The translations under genes were made by a program, and so were the position numbers. From assembly GCA_900542195.1 (NCBI GenBank), contig UQNA01000007.1, forward strand, positions 1 through 64,000: a stretch of 64,000 nucleotides of DNA, written 5' to 3'. The DNA comes from an uncultured Sutterella sp. GTDB taxonomy: Bacteria; Pseudomonadota; Gammaproteobacteria; Burkholderiales; Burkholderiaceae_F. The notes under the pieces were generated by a model, which saw nothing but the letters and a program-made list of their open reading frames with translations, did not search any database and was not told the origin of the DNA. Positions 43,136 to 51,096 of the stretch are shown here, in pieces. How positions within the stretch are numbered: position 1 is the stretch's first letter; the number at the start of each line of letters is the position of its first letter.

Positions 43136-44479
43136 TTATCTGTGTTGTTGTGGTTTCTTGTCGTAATAACCTTCAATGATTCGAGGTAATTTGTCTTCAC
43201 TGGTGATAAACTCGAGGTCGGCTCTATAGCCATTTTCATTTTGACCGTTGAGCGAAGTGGCATACTTAACCTTTTCAAACACCCATTTGACAGTATTAAG
43301 TCCCTTTTGCTCTTCGGTTATTTCATTTTCAATAACGACAGAACGCCAGAAATTTCTAAGCTGGTTGATTCTTTTTTCTGTATTCCACATGAGCACCGGA
43401 GGATGATTCGGCAAGACTTCGTGATAACAGGCGATGATTTTGTCCTGCGGGCAATTTTCAGCAAGAGAGTTGTTTGAAGGTACAGTTGTGCCGGTTCCGG
43501 CATTCGGATTGTCAAGGAATTGGTTTTTTGTTTGCTGGTGTCGTCTTAGCCAACCTTGCCAACATTGACTCCACCCTTTATCACTTCGTAAAACGTCTTG
43601 ACCGTTACCTTGAGTGTAGTAAAACTTAAATTCAATGAAGGTACGTTCCGGATCAAGATCTGCCCTCATAATTTGGCAGTATTCCCGCCATTTTTCCGGC
43701 AACTCTTCTAAGTCAAACTTGTGAGTCCGAGATTTAGATTTAGTTTTTACTGCTGCCTTCGGTTTTTGCTCAGTTTCTTCTTGTTCGTCAAAAATCAAAA
43801 GAGAATCTTCGGAAGAAGTAATTTTTTCCTCGATTTCTTCCTTTTCTGCACTATCCGACTTATTAATTAATAATATTTGTTCTTGTTTATGTTCTTGTTC
43901 TTGTTCTTGATTAGGCAAGGTATTCGGTAAGGCTTTCGGTAAGCCTTTGCCAAAGCCTTCCGCATAACCTTCGTTATACGCTTTAATGAACTCTTCCGGA
44001 AGGGCTTTTTTGAAACTATCCGATTGATTATTAATGATAAATTCTGCACTTCTTGCAAAAATATAATCTCTTAAATTACATTCTGGAAGGCTATCTATGG
44101 CACTATTCCACGATTTAATTACGTTCGGACTTTCCGGCAAATTGTATTTAAGGAAGTTCGGAATGTAGATTAATTGCTCGGTTTTATCGTAGAGAATTAA
44201 GCCCTTTTCTAAGAGTTCCAAAAAGGCTTTTTTGAATATTTCAGTCATATCTAAGGAAAGACTTTCCGAAAGGCTTTCGGTAAGGCTTTCTTTCTCAGAT
44301 AAATATTGAACGCTTCCTTGTTCAAAAGCTAAGGCCTCAATAGAAGAAGAAAATGCGCCTATGGGTGCGAGTTCTTTCTTAGTCAGAATGTAAAACCAAG
44401 CGTACCTAGCTTCAAGACTTAATGACCTGAATTTTTTGTCGTTACTAATACGACAGTCTATTTTTCTGTATACAGCCAT
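43136..44479 (-). CDS. replication initiation protein (O-like)
   Basis: 447 residues from MAVYRKIDCRISNDKKF, which has GGAG upstream. The N-terminal winged-helix-like region (RSLSLEARYAWFYILTKK) resembles phage O-type initiators. A Ser/Leu repeat (TESLSESLSLD) and a Gln/Glu repeat (NQEQEQEHKQEQ) follow. The C-terminus (WNTEKRINQLRNFWRSVV) is the typical end of phage replication proteins. It follows cro on the leftward early transcript. Confidence 0.75.
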   Translation of the reverse strand: MAVYRKIDCRISNDKKFRSLSLEARYAWFYILTKKELAPIGAFSSSIEALAFEQGSVQYLSEKESLTESLSESLSLDMTEIFKKAFLELLEKGLILYDKTEQLIYIPNFLKYNLPESPNVIKSWNSAIDSLPECNLRDYIFARSAEFIINNQSDSFKKALPEEFIKAYNEGYAEGFGKGLPKALPNTLPNQEQEQEHKQEQILLINKSDSAEKEEIEEKITSSEDSLLIFDEQEETEQKPKAAVKTKSKSRTHKFDLEELPEKWREYCQIMRADLDPERTFIEFKFYYTQGNGQDVLRSDKGWSQCWQGWLRRHQQTKNQFLDNPNAGTGTTVPSNNSLAENCPQDKIIACYHEVLPNHPPVLMWNTEKRINQLRNFWRSVVIENEITEEQKGLNTVKWVFEKVKYATSLNGQNENGYRADLEFITSEDKLPRIIEGYYDKKPQQHR

Positions 44480-44489
44480 TTTTAATCTC

Positions 44490-44708
44490 CTAGCGACCTT
44501 GAATATTTGCTTGAGCTTTACTAATTGTTTTGTTTCTTGAAAATACTTTTTGGAGATACAAAAGCCGCCCTTCGGGTATGCCGTGAATGCGCCACCCGGA
44601 AACGCTGGCCGGACTAACACCAACGATTACGGCGACAGCTTTAGTTCCGCCCAATTCGTTGATAACCGCCTTGGCGGTGTCTTTATCGGTTCGTTTTCTC
44701 ATAATCAA
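44490..44708 (-). CDS. Cro-like HTH repressor
   Basis: 72 residues. The helix-turn-helix is visible as GGTKAVAVIVGVSPASVSGWR, followed by IPEGRLLYLQKV. It is divergent from the S24 repressor with a 119-bp operator region between. It should repress lysogenic transcription as in lambda. Confidence 0.85.
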   Translation of the reverse strand: MIMRKRTDKDTAKAVINELGGTKAVAVIVGVSPASVSGWRIHGIPEGRLLYLQKVFSRNKTISKAQANIQGR

Positions 44709-44710
44709 AA

Positions 44711-44812
44711 TTAGGTTTTGTTAAACAATTCCGAATTTAATTATAAGGAAATCCTAATTAAAAATAAATGTTGCCTTTTTGGTTTTTTCCTAAAATAATT
44801 AGGAAAAACTAA
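44711..44812. promoter_or_regulatory. repressor operators between cro and cI-type genes
   Basis: Three 14-bp sites match the palindrome TTAGG-N4-CCTAA: 44711-44724 (TTAGGTTTTGTTAA), 44744-44757 (TAAGGAAATCCTAA) and 44799-44812 (TTAGGAAAAACTAA), each with one or two mismatches. The same motif occurs on the far side of the repressor cassette at 46446 and 46512. Confidence 0.75.
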
Positions 44813-44827
44813 TTTCAAGGAGTAGTT

Positions 44828-45502
44828 ATGAGTACACTTGCAGAACGTCTTAAGGAGGCATTAGCCCAATCCGGTGTAAAGCAAATTGAAATAGCTTCTC
44901 TATGCAAAATAGCCCCTGCCTCGGTTTCGGATTGGTTTACAGGCAAAACTAAAAGTATCCGTTCGACTCATTTAGAAAAAGTTGCAAACCTTTTAAATGT
45001 TTCTTCTGTTTGGTTGGCCACCGGAAAAGGTGAGATGAAGTCTCAAACAGTGCTAGCAGAAGATCAAGTTGAAAATTTGGATGAATGGATAGAGATACCG
45101 GAATACAGAATTAAATTCGCTGCTGGATTCGACCAAGAGCCAAACTTAGAAGAACTTGACTCAAACCATAAGGCCGTTTACCGCCGTTCTTGGTTCATTG
45201 ATAAAAGAATTAATCCGAATGATTGTAAGCGTTTCAGAGTAGCCGGAGACTCTATGGAGCCGTTACTTTTGGATGGTGACGTGGTACTTGTAAATTGTGC
45301 CGAAAGATTCATTATAGACGGCAGAGTTTATGCTTTTGTTTTCGGTCATGCGCTAAGAGTTAAAAGGCTCTATTCGCAAATCGACAGATCAATCTTAGTT
45401 TGTTCGGAAAACCCAAATTTTGCGGATGAAAAAATACCGCCCGATGAAGTAGATCAAGTAAAGATAATCGGTGAAGTGGTTGAACGCTCAGGGTCAATAT
45501 AG
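44828..45502 (+). CDS. CI-type repressor with S24/LexA-like peptidase domain
   Basis: 224 residues. The N-terminal helix-turn-helix is VKQIEIASLCKIAPASVSDW. The C-terminal S24 domain has FRVAGDSMEPLLLDGDVV (nucleophilic Ser) and ALRVKRLY (catalytic Lys), so it should self-cleave after DNA damage. AAGGAG is 5 bp before the ATG. It maintains lysogeny by binding the TTAGG-type operators on both flanks. Confidence 0.93.
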   Translation: MSTLAERLKEALAQSGVKQIEIASLCKIAPASVSDWFTGKTKSIRSTHLEKVANLLNVSSVWLATGKGEMKSQTVLAEDQVENLDEWIEIPEYRIKFAAGFDQEPNLEELDSNHKAVYRRSWFIDKRINPNDCKRFRVAGDSMEPLLLDGDVVLVNCAERFIIDGRVYAFVFGHALRVKRLYSQIDRSILVCSENPNFADEKIPPDEVDQVKIIGEVVERSGSI

Positions 45503-45510
45503 GAGGCGTT

Positions 45511-46380
45511 ATGAATACCGTTTTTAAAGTAATTTGGAACTTAATAAAACTACTGCTTCTTTGGTTTCTTATTTCATTTGCTTTAATGATTTTTACATTG
45601 TATGTAAATCCTAATGATAAGGATACAAATGCCATATTGTTCATTGTGTATATTTTTGCGCCTCCTTTATTTTATTGGTATGCAAGGCACGCCCGTAAGA
45701 AAGACGAAGAAGCACAAGAACAGCTTAGGCAAGTAGAACTGGCAAAACTTAACTTATTACCAGAGGATAAATTTAACCAGTTATTAGTAGTGGTAGAAAA
45801 TGATAATAATCCGGTAGCAGTAGTTGAAAGTTTCTTCAAAAAAGCCAAAGAAGAAGAAATAGAACTTTCTCCAGATCAAAAAAATAAACTTAGATTAGCT
45901 TTGATTTTAGGATTTTGCCGAACCAAAACAGTGCCAATAAATTGGGGAAATTCGTATTTAAAAGAAGCTCCTTTCGTAGTTCAATCTACTGAAACAGTTA
46001 TATACGGCTCAAAATTTAATGAACTTTGGACAACTAAAACCGAAAGACATTATCAAGCGGGAAACCGTGGAATGAGCTTAAGAATTATGAAAGGGGTATC
46101 AGTAAGAGTAGGAAATACGGCTGGAAAATCGGTATCCCAAGAAGTTAGAGAAGAATTAGACGGAGGCCAAATTTTGGCAACCACTAAGCATATTTACTAT
46201 GAAAAAAACGGCAGACCTCAAAGAGTTGCATTAGCTAAGATAATAGGAACAGAGCTATTTGATAATGGCAAAACTATAAAAATCATGCCGGACGGTGCAC
46301 GGGCAAAACCCTTATATTTCTTTTTTAATAACATATACGACCCCGTTACTTTCCAAGAAATAATTAACGCTGGGTGGTAA
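45511..46380 (+). CDS. membrane-anchored lysogenic protein, candidate superinfection exclusion
   Basis: 289 residues. Two N-terminal membrane helices (about 8-31 and 40-58), a coiled coil (HARKKDEEAQEQLRQVE), then a soluble domain whose end (TTKHIYYEKNGRPQRVAL and IKIMPDGARAKPLYFFF) resembles a bacterial PH-like fold. It follows the repressor by 8 bp with AGGAGG and is closed by a terminator, so it should be expressed in the lysogen. A role in excluding other phages is inferred from context. Confidence 0.6.
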   Translation: MNTVFKVIWNLIKLLLLWFLISFALMIFTLYVNPNDKDTNAILFIVYIFAPPLFYWYARHARKKDEEAQEQLRQVELAKLNLLPEDKFNQLLVVVENDNNPVAVVESFFKKAKEEEIELSPDQKNKLRLALILGFCRTKTVPINWGNSYLKEAPFVVQSTETVIYGSKFNELWTTKTERHYQAGNRGMSLRIMKGVSVRVGNTAGKSVSQEVREELDGGQILATTKHIYYEKNGRPQRVALAKIIGTELFDNGKTIKIMPDGARAKPLYFFFNNIYDPVTFQEIINAGW

Positions 46381-46400
46381 CCCTAAATCTTTCTTAACAA

Positions 46401-46428
46401 AACCGCTTATTCAAGCGGTTATTTTTTT
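46401..46428 (+). terminator. intrinsic terminator of the repressor operon
   Basis: AACCGCTT (46401-46408) pairs with AAGCGGTT (46413-46420), followed by ATTTTTTT. It separates the lysogenic transcript from the rightward early promoter. Confidence 0.9.
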
Positions 46429-46445
46429 GCCTGTTACAAATTAAA

Positions 46446-46525
46446 TTAGGTTTTCCTAAATTAAATATTCAATTTACCGAATTTTTACCTTATAATTTGC
46501 CTTATAGAAATTAAGGAAAACCTAA
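46446..46525 (+). promoter_or_regulatory. rightward early promoter with two repressor operators
   Basis: A perfect operator palindrome TTAGGTTTTCCTAA is at 46446-46459 and a second site TAAGGAAAACCTAA at 46512-46525. Between them are TTCAAT (46468-46473) and TATAAT (46491-46496), 17 bp apart. Transcription would begin near 46503, under the second operator. This is a repressor-controlled rightward promoter. Confidence 0.75.
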
Positions 46526-47450
46526 TTTAAATAATTATCCGATTACAACAATTCGGGGTTACTGAACAGACTAAGGTAACGCAGGCGAACCAAACGGGTT
46601 GGAAGCCGGAAGCGAAAAATCCCAAAACGCCGATTGCGGGCGTGCCGAAACGATAATAAGGAATAGGCAGTTGCGAAGTATGTTAATGACCACAACGAAT
46701 TTCAAAGCAATTGATTCATAGCGATATAGAAGAACGTTATTGAGCCTAAAAAATTAGCTAGACGCTCAGAGAGAGAAGAAAGTTAGTTTTTATCTGCTAG
46801 GCAAGAGTAGGAAGGCAGACGGTTACTAGTTACGATAAAAGCTAGTTGAGTTAATACGCACTTGCAAGAGCAAGAATAGTGCGTTAATTAAAGCTCGTTA
46901 AACGTTGTTATTTGTCATGCTGATTTCTCAATACCTCTAATTAGTTTAGCGAGCTTTAATTAATTTTTTTTAAGGGCGTTCTTTGTTTTTCTTTTATTCA
47001 AAAACAAGTAGTTAGTATTGAGTTTTAATCCGCAAAGAGCGTCCTTAAAAGAGTTAAAACTTACGAATAATCGTTTTAGCTTTTTTTTCTTCCCTGACCT
47101 CAAAACTTGTTTTGAGGGAATATCGAAGGGATGTTTTTTTTAGCATTAAAGGACTAGAAACAGTTTCTTTGCGCTGCAGTGGAAGCCGTTTGAGCTGGTT
47201 TACTTTTTGTAGGCTGGTTCTCTCAGGAGAGCGACTAAAACAATGAAGTACACGTTTTAGCCTAACGTGAAGTACAAGGCAGTTGCACTAGAAACCCGCA
47301 AGAAAGCGACTTGCTGGGAAGAGACTGTGAAGAAAGCGCCATTTCTCATTACCAATTTAGGAGTCGGTTAGTGGGAATAAGGAAAAACGAGGAAAGCCGA
47401 CACGATAAGCAGGTAAGACGTAAAAAATCTTACCTGCTTTATCAATTCCG
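46526..47450 (+). ncRNA. long structured non-coding leader (candidate)
   Basis: More than 900 bp without a gene, directly downstream of the repressor-controlled promoter. It holds local stems (GTTAC/GTAAC near 46558, ACGCC/GGGCGT near 46628), long stems at 46851-46887, 46886-46961 and 46969-47049, a terminator-like hairpin with T8 at 47053-47088, a stem at 47098-47117, and GATAAGCAGGTAAGA/TCTTACCTGCTTTATC at 47404-47443. It may be a large structured RNA or an antitermination leader. Function is not established. Confidence 0.5.
46886..47049 (+). repeat. two long-armed hairpins with G-U pairs
   Basis: First: arms 46886-46903 and 46944-46961, 18 bp, one imperfect pair that is U-G on the plus strand. 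Second: arms 46969-46985 and 47033-47049, 17 bp, two imperfect pairs, both G-U on the plus strand. Read from the minus strand they would be A-C mismatches. The loops are about 40-47 nt. Confidence 0.8.
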
Positions 47451-47459
47451 ATTAACAAA

Positions 47460-47822
47460 TTAAAGGGCATTCCTTCCAAAACTATTGAGGCTTGTTTTTG
47501 GACGTGCAAAAAACGGAGTGCCCTTTAACTTGTTCATAAATTGCACAAGTTCAATCATTCGGAAATTCCGAAAAGTTCAAAAATAAATTAAAGAGCATTC
47601 CTACCTTAATGAATCGGAGACTTCATTAACGGTTGTCCTTAAGAGTGCTCTTTAATTTGCCGACGGTTTTTTATTTATCTCTCTATTTATGCCCAAGGGA
47701 GATACAAGGATTGCTCCCGTCGGCAATTTTTATTTTTCGGTTTCAAGGCGCACTGGTTTTAAAGCTAATCACCTTCTATTAGCTTTAATCATCATGGGAC
47801 ATAGAAGCATATCCAGTGCGCC
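47460..47822 (+). repeat. tandem long-armed hairpin array, left block
   Basis: Four hairpins follow one another: 47460-47473 with 47515-47528 (14 bp, one U-G); 47585-47600 with 47643-47658 (16 bp, one U-G); 47657-47666 with 47717-47726 (10 bp); 47747-47756 with 47813-47822 (10 bp), which encloses an 11-bp stem at 47759-47788. The arms often read TTAAAG(N)GC / GC(N)CTTTAA. The left block ends just before the gene at 47851. Confidence 0.8.
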
Positions 47823-47850
47823 CTTTTCTTTTCAATTTAAGGAGTTCGGT

Positions 47851-48129
47851 ATGTTTGTAAATGATGACAATGCAAAAGAGTATGTAATTGAATCTCTTAA
47901 AAATTGTGAATGCCTCAAAAACAGCGAGGCTTTTAAAGAATTTTTTGATGAATGCTTCAATCAGTTTGTAGAACGAATGTTTGACCAAGAAAATCACGAT
48001 GAAGTAAAAATTTGCGCCGAAGTAACCGATGATATGGTTTTGAAATTTTGGGAAGCGGCAGAGAGTGAATTACTGGATTGGACTCAAGATAATGTAATTA
48101 ACAAAATGCTTACAAAATTTAAAGTCTAA
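47851..48129 (+). CDS. hypothetical acidic early protein
   Basis: 92 residues, MFVNDDNAKEYVIESLKNC start, with AAGGAG 7 bp upstream; upstream in-frame ATGs run into the hairpin array and are unlikely. Acidic and helical, one of the first rightward early products. It is the only gene within the hairpin region. Confidence 0.65.
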   Translation: MFVNDDNAKEYVIESLKNCECLKNSEAFKEFFDECFNQFVERMFDQENHDEVKICAEVTDDMVLKFWEAAESELLDWTQDNVINKMLTKFKV

Positions 48130-48138
48130 AAATTAGAA

Positions 48139-48160
48139 CCCTCCGGCTGGAGGGATTTTT
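48139..48160 (+). terminator. intrinsic terminator
   Basis: CCCTCC/GGAGGG stem with a GGCT loop, then ATTTTT, 10 bp after the stop of the preceding gene. Confidence 0.85.
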
Positions 48161-48532
48161 AAAGCACATTGATTAAGTGTTCGGAACACTGGAGAGTATG
48201 GACAAACTTATTACAGTGTGCTTTGAAAAGTGCTCCTTCGTTTTAATCCAAATTTATTTGGTTATTTGAATCTTTGAACATAGTACCTTTAAAAGGAGCA
48301 CTTCTAATCTTACTAAGGAACTGCGCAAGGGAAATCACGACTCTAACTCCGTCCCCTCGTACGTAATACTCACTGTGCGGGAATAATTAGGGCATGAGTC
48401 ACGGGATTACTTAACCCACATATGCGAAAAAAAGCTCTAATCGCAGTTCCTTAATCCCTCTTTCATGGCCTGATAGGCGTTTGGTAATCATAAATTCTCA
48501 ACTGCTTAATCTCTTTGATTTACGCCTATCAG
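48161..48532 (+). repeat. tandem long-armed hairpin array, right block
   Basis: Four hairpins: 48161-48170 with 48215-48224 (10 bp, one U-G; inner AGTGTT/AACACT); 48228-48238 with 48293-48303 (11 bp); 48314-48325 with 48442-48453 (12 bp, about 140 nt long); 48470-48480 with 48522-48532 (11 bp). They abut one another and precede the gene at 48576. No gene is seen in this 445-bp gap. Confidence 0.8.
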
Positions 48533-48575
48533 ACCGCCCCAAATCATTTAAATATCAACGCTTAGGAGCTTAATC

Positions 48576-48785
48576 ATGTCATTAGGCGGTTTATCTATTT
48601 TGATTGTTTCTTTAATCGTTTTTTGTTGGATTACAAAGCCTGTAACGGCTTACAAGCTCGCAATAAGGGAATGGCAAGAAACACCGTCAAATGAGCGTGT
48701 AGGCATTGTTTTATGCGGGATAGCTGTGACGGTTTTCTTCATTGTTATCCGCTGCGCCCCGAGCGTTTATCAGTATCTTAAGTAA
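48576..48785 (+). CDS. small membrane protein, hypothetical
   Basis: 69 residues with two hydrophobic segments (SILIVSLIVFCWI at the start, VLCGIAVTVFFIVI near the end). TAGGAG lies 9 bp upstream. Its stop overlaps the next ATG. Unknown role. Confidence 0.6.
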   Translation: MSLGGLSILIVSLIVFCWITKPVTAYKLAIREWQETPSNERVGIVLCGIAVTVFFIVIRCAPSVYQYLK

Positions 48786-49057
48786 TGATGGAAATAATGG
48801 CTTATCAAGATTTAAGCAAGTTTGAGGCTCGCTGGTTAGAACCGCCGGACGATACGAAAGAAGAAATTGAACTTGAGCGATTCATTGAGGAATACACCGA
48901 TCCACTTTATGAAGAATTGCTAGACACAGCTGAAAAAGAAGGCCGGGAAATTTCCACTGAAACCGAAAATTATTTTTTAAGCAAGTGGGCACGTGAAGCC
49001 GAGGAAATATTCCGGCAACGATTACAGCTTGAAAAATCATTTTTGCTCGGTGCCTAA
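48785..49057 (+). CDS. hypothetical early protein
   Basis: 90 residues, strongly acidic and helical (ERFIEEYTDPLYEELLDTA). It begins with a TAATG overlap of the preceding stop; ATGs at 48788 and 48797 are also possible. It is followed by three copies of AACCTTCAA around 49060-49087. Confidence 0.6.
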   Translation: MMEIMAYQDLSKFEARWLEPPDDTKEEIELERFIEEYTDPLYEELLDTAEKEGREISTETENYFLSKWAREAEEIFRQRLQLEKSFLLGA

Positions 49058-49116
49058 CAAAACCTTCAAAACCTTCAAAACCTTCAATTTTTATCAACAT
49101 TTTTTAGGAGTTCGTT

Positions 49117-49782
49117 ATGTCGTATGCCACGTTAATCATCGGCGAAAGCGGAACAGGTAAAACCTGCTCGCTTCGTAATTTAGACCCTAGCAAAACCCTT
49201 TTAATTCAACCTACTCGCAAGCCGTTGCCATTCCGTAATACAGAATGGAAAGAAAGATTAAGCGCACAAAGCGGGGGCAATATTTTTGTTACCTCTGACT
49301 CAAACAAGATTATTAGAGCAATGTTTAAATCAACCGCCGAAATCATCATTGTTGACGACTGGCAATACATTCTTGCTAATCAATACATGGCAAGAAGGAA
49401 TGAGAAAAGTTACGACAAGTTCTCCGATATCGGCGGTTCAGGTTTTGATATTGCTAAAGCAGCCAGCGAGTTAGCACCTCATAAAAGAGTCTACATTTTG
49501 GCTCATTCGAATACTGACGAGTTCGGAAAAATTCGAATTAAGACCCTCGGAAAATTGTTAGACGATAAAATCGTTATCGAGGGTATGTTTACTACCGTCC
49601 TAAGGACTCATGTAGAAAACAACGAGTACTTTTTTAGTACTCACAACAACGGGCATGACACTGTAAAAAGTCCGTTAGGTATGTTTTCCAGCGACCTAAT
49701 ACCAAACGATTTAGCAGAAGTCGATAAGACAATCTGTAACTACTATCAAATCAAATTACCGTCTAATTTTTCTAATTTCTAA
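49117..49782 (+). CDS. AAA/RecA-like ATPase, Sak4-type recombinase
   Basis: 221 residues. Walker A GESGTGKTCS is at about 8-17, Walker B IIIVDDWQY at about 75-83, and YILAHSNTDEFGKIR further on. This size and an SSB-like gene next to it match the Sak4 single-strand annealing module of phages. It would act in recombination and replication of phage DNA. Confidence 0.75.
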   Translation: MSYATLIIGESGTGKTCSLRNLDPSKTLLIQPTRKPLPFRNTEWKERLSAQSGGNIFVTSDSNKIIRAMFKSTAEIIIVDDWQYILANQYMARRNEKSYDKFSDIGGSGFDIAKAASELAPHKRVYILAHSNTDEFGKIRIKTLGKLLDDKIVIEGMFTTVLRTHVENNEYFFSTHNNGHDTVKSPLGMFSSDLIPNDLAEVDKTICNYYQIKLPSNFSNF

Positions 49783-49813
49783 CTCTTTTACTACTTTTTA
49801 AGTGGAGAAAATT

Positions 49814-50533
49814 ATGATTGCCAATTTCAAATTAAATGTTGCAAACGCCAAGGCCGTTGGCGACACCGGATACATTAGCAAGTCCGGCCCGTATACGGGT
49901 GTAATCAAACTAGCAAGATTGTATGACACTAACAACGGCGCAACTATGTTAGTGCTTGAGTTTGTTTCGGACGGGGCGGAACACGCCACTATCAGTATGC
50001 CACTAACCAAGATTAACGGTGAAGAGACATTCAACCGCAAAATCGTTGACGCTTTAATGACAGTTTTGAAAGTGAGGGAAATGAATGTAGTGCAAGGGCA
50101 ATACCTTGACCAAAAAGAGAACGTTATGAAGCCGGCATACCTGCTAAATGATTTAATGAATAAGCCGATTGGGTTGCTATTACAAAACGCACCCGAAGAA
50201 TACGAAGATAGACAAACAAGAGCTATTAAAGTAGCAAACAGAATGAATCTTCTTACTCCATTCGACCCGCAGACTATGCAGACAGCTAGAGAGCTTCTTG
50301 AAAAGAAAGAAGCTAAGTACGTACAAAACAAAGCGGCAACATTGAAAGACAAAGAAGTTAAGAAGTTTGCTCCTACTAATTACTCAGCTGGTTTTGAAAG
50401 ACCTCCTCAAGCTCCTATGAATCAAGGCTATCAGCAAGCACCGCAAAGCTATCAACAACCGGCACAAGGCTATCAGCAACCGCAACAATCAGCCCCGGCC
50501 ATGTATGGCAGTGAAGAAGATATCCCTTTCTAA
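49814..50533 (+). CDS. single-stranded DNA-binding protein
   Basis: 239 residues from the ATG at 49814, with GTGGAG 6 bases upstream. An OB-like N-terminal domain (about 1-120), a Gln/Tyr/Pro-rich linker (GYQQAPQSYQQPAQGYQQ) and an acidic end EEDIPF, the typical SSB C-terminal tip that recruits partners. It forms a module with the Sak4-type ATPase upstream. Confidence 0.82.
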   Translation: MIANFKLNVANAKAVGDTGYISKSGPYTGVIKLARLYDTNNGATMLVLEFVSDGAEHATISMPLTKINGEETFNRKIVDALMTVLKVREMNVVQGQYLDQKENVMKPAYLLNDLMNKPIGLLLQNAPEEYEDRQTRAIKVANRMNLLTPFDPQTMQTARELLEKKEAKYVQNKAATLKDKEVKKFAPTNYSAGFERPPQAPMNQGYQQAPQSYQQPAQGYQQPQQSAPAMYGSEEDIPF

Positions 50534-50553
50534 ACTCTGATAACTAACACATA

Positions 50554-50585
50554 GTGATAGAGCTAATAACTCTATCGCTTTTTTT
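50554..50585 (+). terminator. terminator-like hairpin directly abutting a start codon
   Basis: GTGATAGAG (50554-50562) and CTCTATCGC (50570-50578), then seven T (50579-50585), and the ATG of the next gene at 50586. No Shine-Dalgarno lies between. The same layout recurs before 54015 and 55522. Confidence 0.75.
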
Positions 50586-51068
50586 ATGAAACTTTATGAA
50601 ATATCACATGAGTACCGCAAAGCACTTGAGGCGGTGCAGGTTGATGAAGATACCGGAGAGATTCTAGGACTGGATCAACTCCAGTTAACCGGAGAGGAAG
50701 CCAAGGAAAAAATCTGTGCTGCCTTTTGCGTAATTAAGGAAATTGAAGCAGACATTAGCTCATTGAGAGACCATTTAGCCAATATTTCTAAGCGAAAAAG
50801 AGCCTTGGAGAATAAGCAAGAACGGCTTAAATCTTTCGTTATGGAGGCCATGGCTGGCCTTGGAGTTGAAAAAGTCAAAAACACGGTTATATCCGGTTAT
50901 TTAAGAAAGTCGGAAGTAATTGTTGTTGATGACATTAAAGAAATTCCAGAGGGCTATTTGAAGATTGAATACAGCCCCGACAAAGCGTTAATTAAAGAAG
51001 CGTTAAAGAAAGGTTTGAACATTCAAGGTACTCACCTTGGAGCAAGTCAATCTTTGATTATCAGATAA
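50586..51068 (+). CDS. Gp157-like phage protein
   Basis: 160 residues. ALEAVQVDEDTGEILGLDQL start, a coiled coil, and EIPEGYLKIEYSPDKALIK match the siphovirus Gp157 family, linked in the literature to phage resistance and usually found beside recombination genes. It begins immediately after a terminator T run without a Shine-Dalgarno. Confidence 0.8.
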   Translation: MKLYEISHEYRKALEAVQVDEDTGEILGLDQLQLTGEEAKEKICAAFCVIKEIEADISSLRDHLANISKRKRALENKQERLKSFVMEAMAGLGVEKVKNTVISGYLRKSEVIVVDDIKEIPEGYLKIEYSPDKALIKEALKKGLNIQGTHLGASQSLIIR

Positions 51069-51096
51069 CAAGACCCCTGTAAAAAGGGGTTTCTAA

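Noticed and set aside
47689..47850. Upstream in-frame extension of the gene starting at 47851
   Set aside because: It would translate through two RNA-type hairpins, and the ATG at 47851 has a clear AAGGAG.
46526..48575. CRISPR array in the repeat-rich non-coding region
   Set aside because: There is no regularly spaced identical direct repeat; the repeats are inverted arms of individual hairpins with different sequences.
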